From: Coenobita brevimanus
Taxonomy: Eukaryota > Arthropoda > Malacostraca > Decapoda > Coenobitidae
Length of the DNA stretch: 64,000 bases
Assembly: GCA_032717465.1 (NCBI GenBank)
Contig: CM064657.1
Location: 17,759,331 to 17,823,330, forward strand
Reading direction: 5' to 3'
Made by a program: the position numbers and the translations under genes. Of this stretch, positions 11,977 through 22,438 are shown in pieces (within the stretch, counting starts at the first letter, position 1; each line of letters opens with the position of its first letter). The notes under the pieces are model-generated. The model was given only the letters and a program-made list of their open reading frames with translations. It made no database searches and was not told where the DNA came from.

Positions 11977-12239
11977 ACAATACCTGCCGTGTCCCGATTA
12001 TGAAGGGGTACCAAAAAATAAAAAAAAATGGTTCCAGATATAAATGCTTTAAGTCTTACTGACGGTAAATCAAGTGAATGAAATCCCAGAAATCAGGGAA
12101 CTTGCTTGGCCGATACAAAGGCGGAGAATCACTGGTTGGCTTGTGATCGGGTGTTTGTTGCATATTTTGCTACCAAACAGAGGCATAGGTTTTGATGCAT
12201 AAATATATATTTTCCACTTCCAAGACAATATGTCAGTTA

Positions 12240-12447
12240 GGAGTGAAAATATTGGAAAGGCTAGATAAGAAAAAAAAACAAGAGTGGGAAAAGGAAGAGT
12301 TGATTTAACGGGTATAGTAGAAAAGGACTGTGTGCATGTAGGGAACAGACAGAAAAATCGGTGGACAGAAGAGGAAATAAAAGAGGACTGGAAAGAATGA
12401 AGGAGAGACATAGTCAAAGTAAAGATGCAGGGGCATTGTGAGCGTTG

Positions 12448-12502
<55 letters not shown>

Positions 12503-12665
12503 GTACAGAAGACAGGGGAAAAAGGCGGGAGGGTAGGAAAGAAGGCAGGAAAGAGAAGACAGGAAAAGGAAGTGGGTCAAGGAAAGAGAGAGGAGTTGAG
12601 AGTGAAGAAAGAGTTGGAGAAGAAACGATAGGAGGGGGAGGAGAAGGAAAGGAGAAGGGGAAGGA
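12240..12665. repeat. purine-rich tract with (GA)n core
   Basis: About 425 bp strongly biased to A and G on the plus strand, centred on a perfect GA run at 12452-12500. The strand asymmetry could adopt triplex structure; no gene is seen. Frames across it are Arg/Glu-rich or Ser/Leu-rich artefacts. Confidence 0.8.
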
Positions 12666-12943
12666 AAGGAGAAAGGAACGATCGAGATTTACGTGCGTAA
12701 CTTAAGGTTGAAGTTTCCCCTGCGGGCATTTTCTCACTTCACTTTCCCGACAGCTGCTGCAGACCTAGTATTGAACATGGAGGGAAGTGGAGGCGTAAAT
12801 TAGAGCCCAGAGATTTACATAAAATCTATATTTGATGACAAAATATAAATTGCTGTCATGTATGCAGTAATATGATGAAGATTAAACCAGTTTACAAACA
12901 TTCGTGTACAAGTTCCCTTCACAATCATTCTCATCCTCAGCAT

Positions 12944-13095
12944 CGCCATCATCATCATCATCTTTATTATTGTCATCACAATCATTATCATAATTGCCAT
13001 CATCAGCATATTCACCATCATCATCACCATCATCATCATCAACACCACCACCTCTACCACCAGCATCATAATGATCTTCACCGTCACCATTACCG
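12944..13095. repeat. (CAT/CAC)n imperfect microsatellite
   Basis: Interrupted CAT and CAC triplets over about 150 bp. They produce a His-rich frame on one strand and a Met-rich frame on the other; neither is supported as a gene. Confidence 0.85.
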
Positions 13096-13109
13096 CTGGA
13101 TAGTGTGAG

Positions 13110-15250
13110 TCCACTTCGGGCGAAATGTCTCCCTCAGTTAGCACCAGTCTGGCTTACTAGATGTTAATATGGTTCATCTCTGGACCCCGATTCATAAAAA
13201 GACTTACGATCTCGGCCCTCTGGTAATAATGACAGGAGAAACAAAAACAGTAGGTATAATTTTCCCAGTCTTTTTGTTTGTCCTGCAAAAAAGAGCCTTA
13301 TTTATGAGAAAGCATTATGGTCATATAGTTTTCTTTGCAAAAACAACCATATCTACAAGAGATGCATTGCAATAATTTAGTTTTAGAAGGAAGAAAGAAG
13401 GAGGAGGAGTGCAGAACCCCCTCATGACTGCCACTCTTTCTGCAAAAAGCGCATATCAGTTAGAGAAGGAATTAATCATAGGATTATGAATCTGTCTCAC
13501 CAACAAATTTACAATGATTCTTTTCACTTCTGTGAAGTATGTTTTTTTTTTCTCTGTTTATTTATGCTACTTCAAGACAATAAAAATTTTGATCAGTATG
13601 TATATCACGGGCTCCTCTTTTGTGGTGTAAAAAAATATATATTAATTTACCAGGATTATTTACCCTATGATTGTTGATCTGATGCATTCAGGTGGTGTGA
13701 AACATGCTTTTAGAACTAATCTACAATAGTATTCTTAACAGTTAAAGTCTGACGAATATTTTACAGTATTATTGTACTCACCAGATGATGTTCTTCACGA
13801 CTGCTGAAATTTATCGAAGTGAAGGGGTTAGAGATAGCCTTTAGTTAAACCTTTTACTACTACAGCTGAATAAAATTTTTCGTCAATCTTTAGACTGTGC
13901 TGGTCCTCCTCGAAGGACTGTGAAGGCGGCTGCAATGGTCGTTCCAGAAAACTGAGTGAAATTTTATATTTTGTGCACTAAATTATTCCTGCTTAGCTCT
14001 TTATTATGCTTGACTAGTGGGTCCCACGGGTCCCACCCAGACTGTCTGAAGGTGTTGCATCACTCAGTCATCCACTGGTCACCATGGAGTCATGATGTTG
14101 CCTGTTTCTCCTAACTTTCCCCAAATTTCCCCCCCATTCAACCAGGTGGAATGTGTGCCCAATCACCCAAGTGGTGACACCTGCCACTTAGTGACACCAG
14201 CGACAGCGACTCCAAAGAGGAGGAAGTGGAAGTGAGGAGGAAAAACGCTAAAACTAAAGCATGTGTGACTGTGCGCCAAGTGCAAGGTTGGCCATTGTTT
14301 GACAGAGTGCCCCATGCCTACCACAACTCCAAACACTTTAAAGTGTCGGAAAAGATTGTATGTGTAAAAATCATGGTCTGCCATGTAAGGAAATATAAAG
14401 CCTGTGCAGCAGCGAATAAGGAGTGACAATGAAGTGCATTACAATCAAAAGTGGAACTGATGTTCAGAAAACTTATCAGCATATCGCTCTCAGAATGCTT
14501 TGGGAAATAATGGGCATACGTGTAAGGGTAAATACCCTAATTTAGTTTGTAATAAATAACTAATATAGTAGTGAGTATAGAGAAAATGGTGAGTAACATT
14601 ATAGTGTACTATACAAATGCCAAAATGAAAGAGGTGCTCCGCGAGTGCTTCTTAGCATACCACACCTCTGAAGTATGTGGGAAATAATGGACATGTTGTA
14701 TGTGTAAATCCCGTTTTATTAAGTAAGAAAGTAAATACTGGTATGAAAAAAAAAAATGTTCAAGATTTTTCCAGTTTCTTATCAGTTTCCACATCACGTA
14801 CACTTTCTTCACAAAATTAGAATTTAAGATCACAGAATACACAAAACGTAAGCTGATCAGAATGTAGCCCAAGTCGCACAGGGTAACATAGCCAATTTCT
14901 CTCATTAAATTACATATCTAAACATGCATCTGTTACTTTTATTTGCCTTATAACAGGATTGGACATGTTTGTCAACAAATGAGTAAGAGGTTTGGATGTC
15001 AGTTTACATCTTGCCTCCTTACAATTCAGACCTACAAGGTAGGTGTAATTAGCTTTAATACTATTCGCAGATGCATTGTATTAGTTTTATTTTTGTTGAT
15101 GAGTTAATTGTGGTAGGTGGTGGCGACCATCTTCCACTTGATGTAGTGCTGCCTACTTCTTCCTTAGCCTTTATCATTCTTTTTCTTTGCCTGCCCTCCT
15201 CTCTTCCTATTTCTCCCATCTTTCCTGTCACTTCTTATAGCTTTTCTTTT
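13110..15250. other. largely featureless; weak decayed repeat signal
   Basis: No gene is recognised. GGGAAATAATGG followed by A/G-CAT occurs at about 14501 and 14678 in similar surroundings, suggesting an old duplicated repeat. A Cys-rich scrap near 14265-14430 is too broken to assign. Confidence 0.4.
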
Positions 15251-15254
15251 CTTT

Positions 15255-15485
15255 ACAGGTGGCTTTACATTGAGTGACAAGCCAAATGGTTTCCTGTAAG
15301 CCAAGAAACCATTTACAACGCTGGGTGGTAACCATATAACCAAACCATACGTGCTCCTTACGTGTCAGCAAGTGGGTTGGTGGAGGGTTAGTGCCCCTCC
15401 CCATAAAAGAAATAACTCAAAGTCAAATGGCCACCCCTTGCGGGATTGTGGCGTCTGGCAATAGATAGATGGATAGATAGATGAG
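15255..15485 (+). repeat. SINE-like repeat with RTE-type 3' tail
   Basis: Two modules are fused. The first (15255-15345) contains an imperfect hairpin, GGTTTCCTG pairing with CAAGAAACC, and reappears beside the SINEs at 62.7-62.88 kb. The second (15365-15485) ends in GGCCACCCC...GGCGTCTGGCAAT plus a GATA tail. That end is shared with the repeat at 59.7 kb and with the 3' end of the RTE-like LINE at 37.03-37.09 kb. SINEs commonly copy the 3' end of the LINE that mobilises them, so this is probably a LINE-dependent SINE or a 3' LINE fragment. Confidence 0.65.
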
Positions 15486-15609
15486 TTAATTGTACTTCAT
15501 TATTTGTTTCAGAGTCAACTGTAGATTATCTGGCAATGGCTACGTGAGGCTGTGTTAACCCTCTAGGTAGTTTGTTACACCTGTGGTGAAACTGTGATAA
15601 TTAAACAAC

Positions 15610-16358
15610 AAAGAAATATTACAGACTTTGTCCAGAAATTGTGCTATACATGCTTTGGAGTGAAACTTGGAGACCAGGACAGATCATAGGCTTACCATAA
15701 AGTCTGCTTTATTTGTGTTGAACTAAGGCAATGGACAAAAAGGAACAAGGAAAATGTTTTTGCTTTGGTGTTCCACTGATCTGGGGAGAGCCGAAGAATC
15801 GCAGTGATGACTGCTACTTTTGCACATACAATGTTCAAGGATACAACACTAAGAATAGAAAAAAAAAAAAAAAATCTGTACCCAAACCTGCCATCTGCCT
15901 TTAGACCAATTGCTCATGGGCCAGATATACCCGTCCCAATGCGAATTGAGAACCTTGAAAACATACCATTGTTGCTCTAACCATGAAAGCAGTGACAACA
16001 GTGATAATGTAGACTTTCAGCAAGATAATACAGAACCTCAAGTTTTCTCTCAGCATGAACTAACTGATCTAGTGAGAGATGTAGGCCTTGCTAAAAAGCC
16101 TGCTGAGATTTTAGATTCCAAACAAATAAAATAATTATTAGCACCTGACACATTCTTCTCCTGCTACTGAAACAGAAAATGTTCGTCCATACTTTAAGCA
16201 AGATAATATGGTTTATTTGCATAGACCCTGCCGGAATAATAGAAAAGTTTTTTGTCGTTTACCATATTGTTGAGTGGAGACTGCTCATCAGTTATTCGAA
16301 AAAAAGACTTGAGGCAAATCTACACAATGGTAACACGTATGTATCTGTTCCTGTAGTT
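15610..16358 (+). pseudogene. conserved repetitive ORF relic, N-terminal part
   Basis: Several frames give blocks that I recognise from a protein family repeated many times in arthropod genomes, whose name I cannot give: CFGVKLGDQD, KVCFICVELRQWTK, GEPKNRSDDCYFC with NVQGYNTKN, then QHELTDLVRDVGL and LHNGNTYVSVPVV. The Cys and His spacing in the first third suggests a zinc-binding module. The relic has several frameshifts. It stops exactly at the I-like LINE insertion and continues at 22439, where the frame resumes. It is probably transposon-derived; no biochemical function is claimed. Confidence 0.6.
16349..16358. repeat. 10-bp target-site duplication of the I-like LINE, 3' side
   Basis: TCCTGTAGTT here and at 22429-22438 flank the LINE exactly. 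Removing the LINE with one copy rejoins the host reading frame. Confidence 0.85.
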
Positions 16359-16444
16359 GGTGGTGGAATATTTACCTCAGCGCACTGAGGTACGGGCAAA
16401 CATGAGCCCGTTAAGTGGGATGCCTTGCTTGCATCATCATAAAA

Positions 16445-19400
16445 TTAGCGAGGAGGAGGGTAGTTGGACACCACCCGGAGCAGCGTGGAGAGTGGCACTC
16501 TTGATAAAATCTCTGGGGCATCAGTGATGTCCACCCCTGTACGTATAAAGTCGGTACCCAGTCGCGAGCGGAAGGCATGTGTGACTGGGCATCTCAAGAT
16601 ATAATGTAAGAGTGGCTCTTCCTCCACTTCGTGACAGTTCTCACATGGGTCTGGTCGGGTATGAGCAATTTGATTGTAGGACAGGTGTCCTAAACGGAGG
16701 CGGCGCAGATGCACGAGAACATTATTGGGGACGGCAGACAGAGATGGCAGTGGCTCATATCTCGTGGCTACCGTGTACCAGGTAGCCGATCAGGAGGCTT
16801 CCGTGACACAGAGACGATGGTCATCTCGAGCCCACTGCCACACTGTTACCTTAGCTGTATTAAGTGTTCTGCGTGGACCTTCCCTAAGAACAAAAGTGAT
16901 CTCTGGGAGGGAGCACGCAGAATGCGCCACCTGATCTGCACGCTCATTACCCGCCAGACCAACATGCCCTGGCACCCAGTGGAGGATTACCTTATTTCCA
17001 CGGCTCACTATGCGAGCTGCATATTTGTGAATGGAGGACAACAAGAACTGATTGTCCTCCAGGGAGCGTGAACGGATGGTCTGGATCGCTGAGAGTGAGT
17101 CAGAATGAATCACCACGCTGTCATATTTCTGTCTGTAGGCATGCCGTAAAGCCTGCAGAATAGCCGTAAGCTCCGTCTGGAAGACAGATACATCCCGTGT
17201 AAGGCGCCACGACGCCACCACATTCTTACAGACGAAGGCTGCCCCAGCAGCTCCGCCTGCAGTAACTGAGCCGTCGGTGTAGAAGTCCACGGTCCTTTCA
17301 TGCCGCAGCCCTTCTACCCGCTCAAGAGCCCGTTGCCGAAGGAGAGCAGGGACGGAATCCCGCACCCTGCCCCCCTCCGGACAAACAAACTCAAAAAAAG
17401 GTGGTGACCAGGGTGGTGGGTCAGTGTAGCCCACACAGGGTGCATCTGGTTCCTCGCAGATACCAGCAGCCACTCCCAGCCCGTGCATCGCAGCAACCAG
17501 TCCACGGACCCAGTCTCTACCAGGTGTATTATCTGGAGGTCGGGCAAGCAACCGTGTCAGCAGAGCTGAGACCGCAAGCTGGGGTCTACGCTGCACAAGC
17601 TGGAGGACAACTGCTGTAGCCCGGAGTACGACCCTACCTCTCAAAGAGGGAAGGCTGCCTTCCAGACGGAGGTTTACTATTCTGGTCCACATGGGGGCGC
17701 GGAGCATGATGCGTAGTGCTTCATTCTGAATCACCTCCAGCGATCCAGCCACTTTTGGGGGCAAGCTTGTCAGACAGATAGCGCTGTAGTCGACCATCGA
17801 CCGGATGGTGTGCACATAGAAGGTGCGGAGGACCCCAAAAGAGGCCCCCAGTCCCTTTCTAGAAAGAAATCGAAGTGCTGCCATCCGAGTCTTAGCCTTC
17901 TCTCGCAGGTACCTGATATGACTTGTGAACTTTAACCCCGCGTCCATCCACACTCCCAGATACTTATGTGTAGTCACACACGTCAATGGTTGCCCTCCCA
18001 GCAACAACGGAAAAGCCGGTGGGCGGAGACCAAAGGGCATATAGGGAGTCTTCGCCATATTGACCTTCAGCCCCAGTTCCGCCGACTTCCTGTATAGTCG
18101 TGAGAGGGCTTCATTGGCTTGTGTGTAGCAGTCTCTTCTCGGGAAAACTAGAACCAGATCGTCCGCATATGCAAGAAGCGTGACTCCCCGGCCGTAATTC
18201 ACATCTAAAAGCCCCTCCATCAAGATGTTGAAGAGGATGGGGCTTAGGACACTGCCCTGAGGCGTGCCGTTTTCTTGTGAATACGACGGGGAGACACGTC
18301 CTTGGAAGCGGACGCTGGCAGTTCTCTCGAGGAAGAAGTCCTGAATCCATTGTAGGAGTTTGCCTCCCACCCCTCGAGCCGCAAGGGCACTAAGAATAAC
18401 CAGGGGGCTCGCCAGCTCAAAAGCTTTTTCTAGATCAAGGAAGACTGCCATCCCCACTCCACCCCAAAGCTCCCCGAGGAAAGACGCCAAGCAGTGTGCA
18501 GCACTGCGGCCATGATGGTAAGCAAATATCCTCGGGTGTAGTGGACCCAGACGCCATGTAAGTCTTGCCCTCACTACCCTCTCAGCTGTCTTTCCTATAC
18601 AACTGAGCAGGGAGATGGGACGCATGGCGCCTGGGTCGTTTGGCTTCGGAATGGGGTGGATGACAGCAGTCTTCCACGACCTCGGTAATCGCCCCTCAGA
18701 CCAGGAGAGATTTATCAGCTCTAAGAGTCGCTTCTTTCCACAATCTCCAGCATGGGACAGTATCGAATAAGTAAGCCCGTCTAGCCCAGGAGCAGTGTCA
18801 GCCCTGCGCCGCAAAGCTACCTGGAGCTCATCATCCGTGATGAGGCAATCCGCCACATCAGGACAAGCACAAGCTTTTCGGATAACTGCAGCGCGAGAGT
18901 CCGACAGTTGCTCCTGTTGGGCTAGAACGGACCTCTGGAGATTGTGGGAGGCCGAGCGATCTGCAAAGTGCTTAGCCAGGCGGTCAGCCTCTGAGGCCGG
19001 GTCAGGGTGTGACGGCGGACGAGAGGGGCGGGGATCGGTGATGGACCGCAACCTTCTCCACATCTGTCGGAGAGTGGAGTGAGGTCCTAAAGTCCGACAC
19101 CACCGAACCAACGCCTCTTCCCGAAGGCGACGCTTCTCAACCAGGACGTGTCGGGACACAGCCTCCAAGCGTCTTCAAAGAGGTGAGTTTCAATGCCGCC
19201 GGTAATCTCGACGCGCCGCATTCAGCCGCCTATTCAGCTCCCTGACTCGGTCACAGTAGAACCAACCGTCCCGGTATGACCTCGAGAATCGCCGCCTCTG
19301 AGGAATTGCCTATGTGGCCGCTTGCCTGAAGACACAGGCTACTTGATCCGCCAGTCTCTCCAAGTCTGTGGGGGGGGGGGATGAGGAAAAAGTGCCGGCT

Positions 19401-20111
19401 AGAGCTCGCTCGAAAGCCGTCCAGTCCGCTCTCTCCACATCCCACCGTGGTGGCGGGTCAGGAGGTGGGAGGGGAGTTAAACCTAGCTCAGTAACTATAG
19501 CAAAGTGGTCACTCATGAGGGTGAGGTGTATGGACCAACGTGCCAAATCCACTAAGGAATCCGACACGAAGGTTAAGTCCAGACGCCCCCCCCCTAACAT
19601 GAGTGGGTCCTGTGACATCTGTCAACAGAGACACACCAGCCATCTCCTCTAATACTAGGGCTATGTGCCGTCCTGCCTCATTGGACCTTTGCGTTGATTG
19701 CAAGAGGTCATGGTGCGCGTTAAAGTCGCCCCCAAAGAGCACGGGCTCCCTAGGAGCTTGGGAGAACAAGTCCCCCAACTCCAGGGCAGCACCGGGTCTG
19801 CTGGATACATTGTATACCGTGAGGGACGACTGAGCAAGTTGTAGTTGCACACCATGAACCTCTACATCAGTTCCACAGAATGGAGCGGGCTCACACACTG
19901 TGAAAGCGATGTGGTCCTGGACTAGGATGGCACATCCTCTAGTAATACCCCGGACATAAGGGAGGAGATGAGTGGTGTATCCCGGCAGACGGAACGGGGA
20001 TCTCTCCCCCAGCAGAGTCTCTTGCAGAAGGAACTAGTGAGGTTGGTCCCTCACTGCTGCCTCCTGGAGTAGTGAGAGCTTCTTCAGTAATCCCGCACAG
20101 TTCCACTGCAT
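16445..20111 (-). pseudogene. ORF2 (endonuclease, RT, RNase H) of I-like LINE, lightly damaged
   Basis: The ATG at 20111 begins MQWNCAGLLKKLSLLQEA, a typical endonuclease start. GGDFNAHHDLL lies near 19740 and SDHFAIVTELG near 19510. The RT frame 19168-16790 (792 codons) holds APGLDGLTYSIL, FLDLEKAFELASP, GTPQGSVLSPILFN and LLAYADDLVLV (about 18165). RNase H follows with FYTDGSVTAGGAAG, FQTELTAILQAL, VIHSDSLSAI and HWVPGHVGLAGNERAD. A TGA at 16790-16792 interrupts the frame, which then continues in phase to a CENCHEVEEE...H...C end and stops at 16445. Other lesions are a stop after 20034, a frameshift in the C-run near 19590, and three in-frame stops between 19168 and 19312. Confidence 0.85.
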
Positions 20112-22192
20112 GATCCTGAGGGAGGTGGGGATCCCCGGTCTGGGGAAAGTTGGAGCCGTGTGCCCGACTCCTCCTGCGGCACATGCGGAGACCGTGGGGC
20201 CTCCCGTGAGTCCGCTGGGGAGCGCTGGCGACTGCGGCTCCGACTGTGGTCTTTTGGTGAGTGCAGCCGGCGATTGTGGTGCTGGCACCTGTTCCTCGGT
20301 CTCTCCCTGGCACCCTCGGGAACTGTGGGAGCTGAACCCTCCTGTTCTTCGCCCTGTGATATCAGTTTTGTCTGTGATGGCTCCTGTTGTGTGGCCTGTG
20401 ATGTTGTGGGTATCACCCCAGGATACAGCTTGTCCATCTCCACATCCAGGATTGATTTGGCCCTTGCCAGGAACTGTTCCTTCAGCACCGTGGTTGGTAT
20501 AAACTCTACCATGAGCTGCAGGAGGTGCATCGCAATGGAATTCCCAACCTCCATCACCTGCTCCATGGTGACTGCTGGTTGAGCCGGGGCCATAGGAGGT
20601 GGAGGAGGAGGTGAGGGAGGCAGGCAGTAGTGGTGAGGTGTCTGACTGGGCCCTGACGACGGTGCAGGAGGGTTGTGGACCTCCACTACTGTGGTGATGA
20701 TCATAGGTGTTGGGAGTGGTGGGAATGCTTCTGGAGCTAGAGCCGGTGCAGGTGGTGGTGCCTGACGTTGCTGCCCCCAAACAAAAGTGCCTGGAGGAGC
20801 TGGGGAGGCAAGGGAGGTCTGCTGCTGTTTTACCCAAGCCACTTGATTTTCTCTCCCCTGATTTACTCTCCGTGTTCTGGCTGGGCAATTGGGGTGCCAG
20901 GCGTGATGTGCCCCCTTGCAGTTGGGGCATCTTGCAGTGACCGCCTCCTTTGCCTTGAATTTGTTCAGGCATATCGTGGTGTCGTGCGCCCCACTGCAGA
21001 TGCCGCATATGAAGGGTCTGGTGCAAGTGATCCTGTGGTGGCCATAGCGCTGGCACCGGTAGCACCTCAGTGGCTCTGGTGTGAAGGGGTGCAGCCAAAA
21101 TTTGCCCCAGTTCCCTAGATCTAAAGACGGGACTGTGGGGCCACGCAGGGTCACAAGGACCTGTAGTGTTTCCTCCCTGGTGCGCTGATGCTGGCACCTC
21201 TCTGCCTCCTCTACTAGTTCGTGTCTGTGTAGGAGATCGAGTGGCATTCTCCTGGGGTACCCCATAACCACTGCCTTTGTTGTTTGTCCCCCTTTCTGTA
21301 GTTCTATGATCTTTACCATAGAGGCCTCGTCCTCTGCTACCTGCTTTAGTTGTTGATATGCCACCTCTGTTTGAGGGATGAGGACACAGCTGTCGTCCCG
21401 ACCGAAGCGGTTCTGTACAGCTAGGTCCGGCAGCTGCGCCTCTAGAGCGGCTACCGCATCGTATGAGGTGGCGTACCCCTCCTGTTGTGGTACTCTGAAA
21501 ACAGGGAAGGCGGAGTGCGGAGGCAGAGGTGCGGATACCGACACTGATGGGCGTGCCCAAGGCACTGGCCGAGCAGGAGGTGGTGTTGTAAAAACCTCCC
21601 CTGCCTTCCTGGTATTTTTCTGTTTTCCCCCTTTGGTTACCAGGGTAAAACCATCCTCATTGGCAATGGCAGGGGTTGCCGCAGGTGGTGCAGAGGCGGC
21701 CGGCGCAGATGTGGAGGTCGTGGCGGATGTCTGGGAAGGGCGGGGGTCAAGGGGTGCCGGCAGTGCAAGGTCCGTATCCTCTGTCGTGCACGGTAGATTG
21801 CACGGAGCCGCAGTGGTTTCAGGTGTGTAGGAGGCAGGCTTGGTTTTCGGGGCGGGCGCTGGCTTTGAGGAGCCGCAGAGGTCTGAGGACGCTGGGAGAA
21901 CTACATCCATGACCTCTGTGGTCCGCAGCATCTTGCGGGGAGCTGCTGAGGCTTCTGCGTGTGCACTCTCACCTCGGGATCCGATGGACATTCCTGCTTG
22001 TCTATGAGTGTTCGATGGTGGGTCAGTCGATCCCGTAGACGAGTTGCTCTCTCCTGACCTGTGCCTGGTTCGTTTCTGCTTCCCTGACGTCGGTGGCTTC
22101 CTGTTACCGGTGAGAGGCCGTGGTATCTTTGACTCCAGTCGTGGATCTCGGGATGCATGGGGCACCCGCGGGAGGCTCTTGGATGTCGACAT
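20084..22192 (-). CDS. ORF1 (Gag-like RNA-binding protein) of I-like LINE
   Basis: An uninterrupted frame of about 702 codons. I place the start at the ATG at 22192; the open frame extends ten codons upstream but only to a GTG. The N-terminal third is Pro/Ser/Thr-rich and low complexity. The centre (GRDDSCVLIPQTEVAYQQL onward) resembles the RRM-like region of LINE Gag proteins. Three zinc knuckles follow at about residues 375-440: CYRCQRYGHHRITC, CGICSGAHDTTIC and CPNCKGAHHAWHPNC. The C-terminal part is Pro-rich, then Arg/Ser-rich (SRSRQRSP). The protein should coat the element's RNA. It overlaps the ORF2 start by 28 nt in another frame, so ORF2 is probably translated by reinitiation or frameshifting. 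Confidence 0.85.
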   Translation of the reverse strand: MSTSKSLPRVPHASRDPRLESKIPRPLTGNRKPPTSGKQKRTRHRSGESNSSTGSTDPPSNTHRQAGMSIGSRGESAHAEASAAPRKMLRTTEVMDVVLPASSDLCGSSKPAPAPKTKPASYTPETTAAPCNLPCTTEDTDLALPAPLDPRPSQTSATTSTSAPAASAPPAATPAIANEDGFTLVTKGGKQKNTRKAGEVFTTPPPARPVPWARPSVSVSAPLPPHSAFPVFRVPQQEGYATSYDAVAALEAQLPDLAVQNRFGRDDSCVLIPQTEVAYQQLKQVAEDEASMVKIIELQKGGQTTKAVVMGYPRRMPLDLLHRHELVEEAERCQHQRTREETLQVLVTLRGPTVPSLDLGNWGKFWLHPFTPEPLRCYRCQRYGHHRITCTRPFICGICSGAHDTTICLNKFKAKEAVTARCPNCKGAHHAWHPNCPARTRRVNQGRENQVAWVKQQQTSLASPAPPGTFVWGQQRQAPPPAPALAPEAFPPLPTPMIITTVVEVHNPPAPSSGPSQTPHHYCLPPSPPPPPPMAPAQPAVTMEQVMEVGNSIAMHLLQLMVEFIPTTVLKEQFLARAKSILDVEMDKLYPGVIPTTSQATQQEPSQTKLISQGEEQEGSAPTVPEGARERPRNRCQHHNRRLHSPKDHSRSRSRQRSPADSREAPRSPHVPQEESGTRLQLSPDRGSPPPSGSCSGTVRDY

Positions 22193-22428
22193 CCTTGGCT
22201 CGCCCTTGTTGGCGGCCGACACACCACACTCACACTCTCAATCACACACACAATCACACAGAATTAAAGAAGGAGCCTACCTACTGTGGTGGAACTGCCC
22301 CCCCGTTAGGGAGTACGACAGCCCTTGCCACAGCCCCGAAGGTCTTTGCCTAAACCCTAACAGTGTTTGGCCCACCTCTGCAGCTTCCTATAACCACCCC
22401 TACTAAGGGGCCCCCTTGTGTACCTGGC
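22193..22428 (-). promoter_or_regulatory. 5' UTR of I-like LINE (presumed internal promoter region)
   Basis: About 236 bp between the element's 5' end and the ORF1 ATG. It contains no gene on either strand. Elements of this type carry an internal RNA polymerase II promoter here; the promoter itself is inferred and no element was identified. A CA-rich stretch lies near 22225-22260. Confidence 0.45.
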
Positions 22429-22438
22429 TCCTGTAGTT
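22429..22438. repeat. 10-bp target-site duplication of the I-like LINE, 5' side
   Basis: Second copy of TCCTGTAGTT, matching 16349-16358. Confidence 0.85.

Larger units (their letters stand above)
16359..22428 (-). mobile_element. I-like non-LTR retrotransposon, near full length (6,070 bp)
   Basis: A GC-rich LINE on the minus strand, bounded by the 10-bp duplication TCCTGTAGTT. It has a 5' UTR of about 240 bp, ORF1, a 28-nt overlap into ORF2, and a short 3' UTR with an ATGATG stretch (about 16432-16440) and a hairpin near its 3' end (CCTCAG-TGCG-CTGAGG, 16376-16391). ORF2 carries endonuclease, RT, RNase H and a CCHC-like end. RNase H plus a zinc-knuckle ORF1 points to the I/R1/Nimb side of LINE phylogeny. 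Damage is limited to a handful of stops and frameshifts, so insertion was comparatively recent. Confidence 0.88.

Noticed and set aside
12815..13144. Met/Val-rich and His-rich ORFs
   Set aside because: Translations of the CAT/CAC trinucleotide repeat.
14226..14430. Zinc-knuckle-like CAKCKVGHCLTEC and CMCKNHGLPC scraps
   Set aside because: They lie in different frames with stops, the first has non-canonical Cys-His spacing, and no larger domain can be assembled.
18795..19082. Plus-strand ORFs within the I-like LINE (also at 20110, 20160, 20768, 21378, 22008)
   Set aside because: GC-rich antisense shadows of ORF1 and ORF2 without motifs of their own.
20034..21560. 508-codon minus-strand ORF overlapping ORF1 of the I-like LINE
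   Set aside because: It is an alternative frame of ORF1, low complexity and Pro/Ser/Gly-rich. Only its last ~25 codons, the true ORF2 start, have recognisable content.
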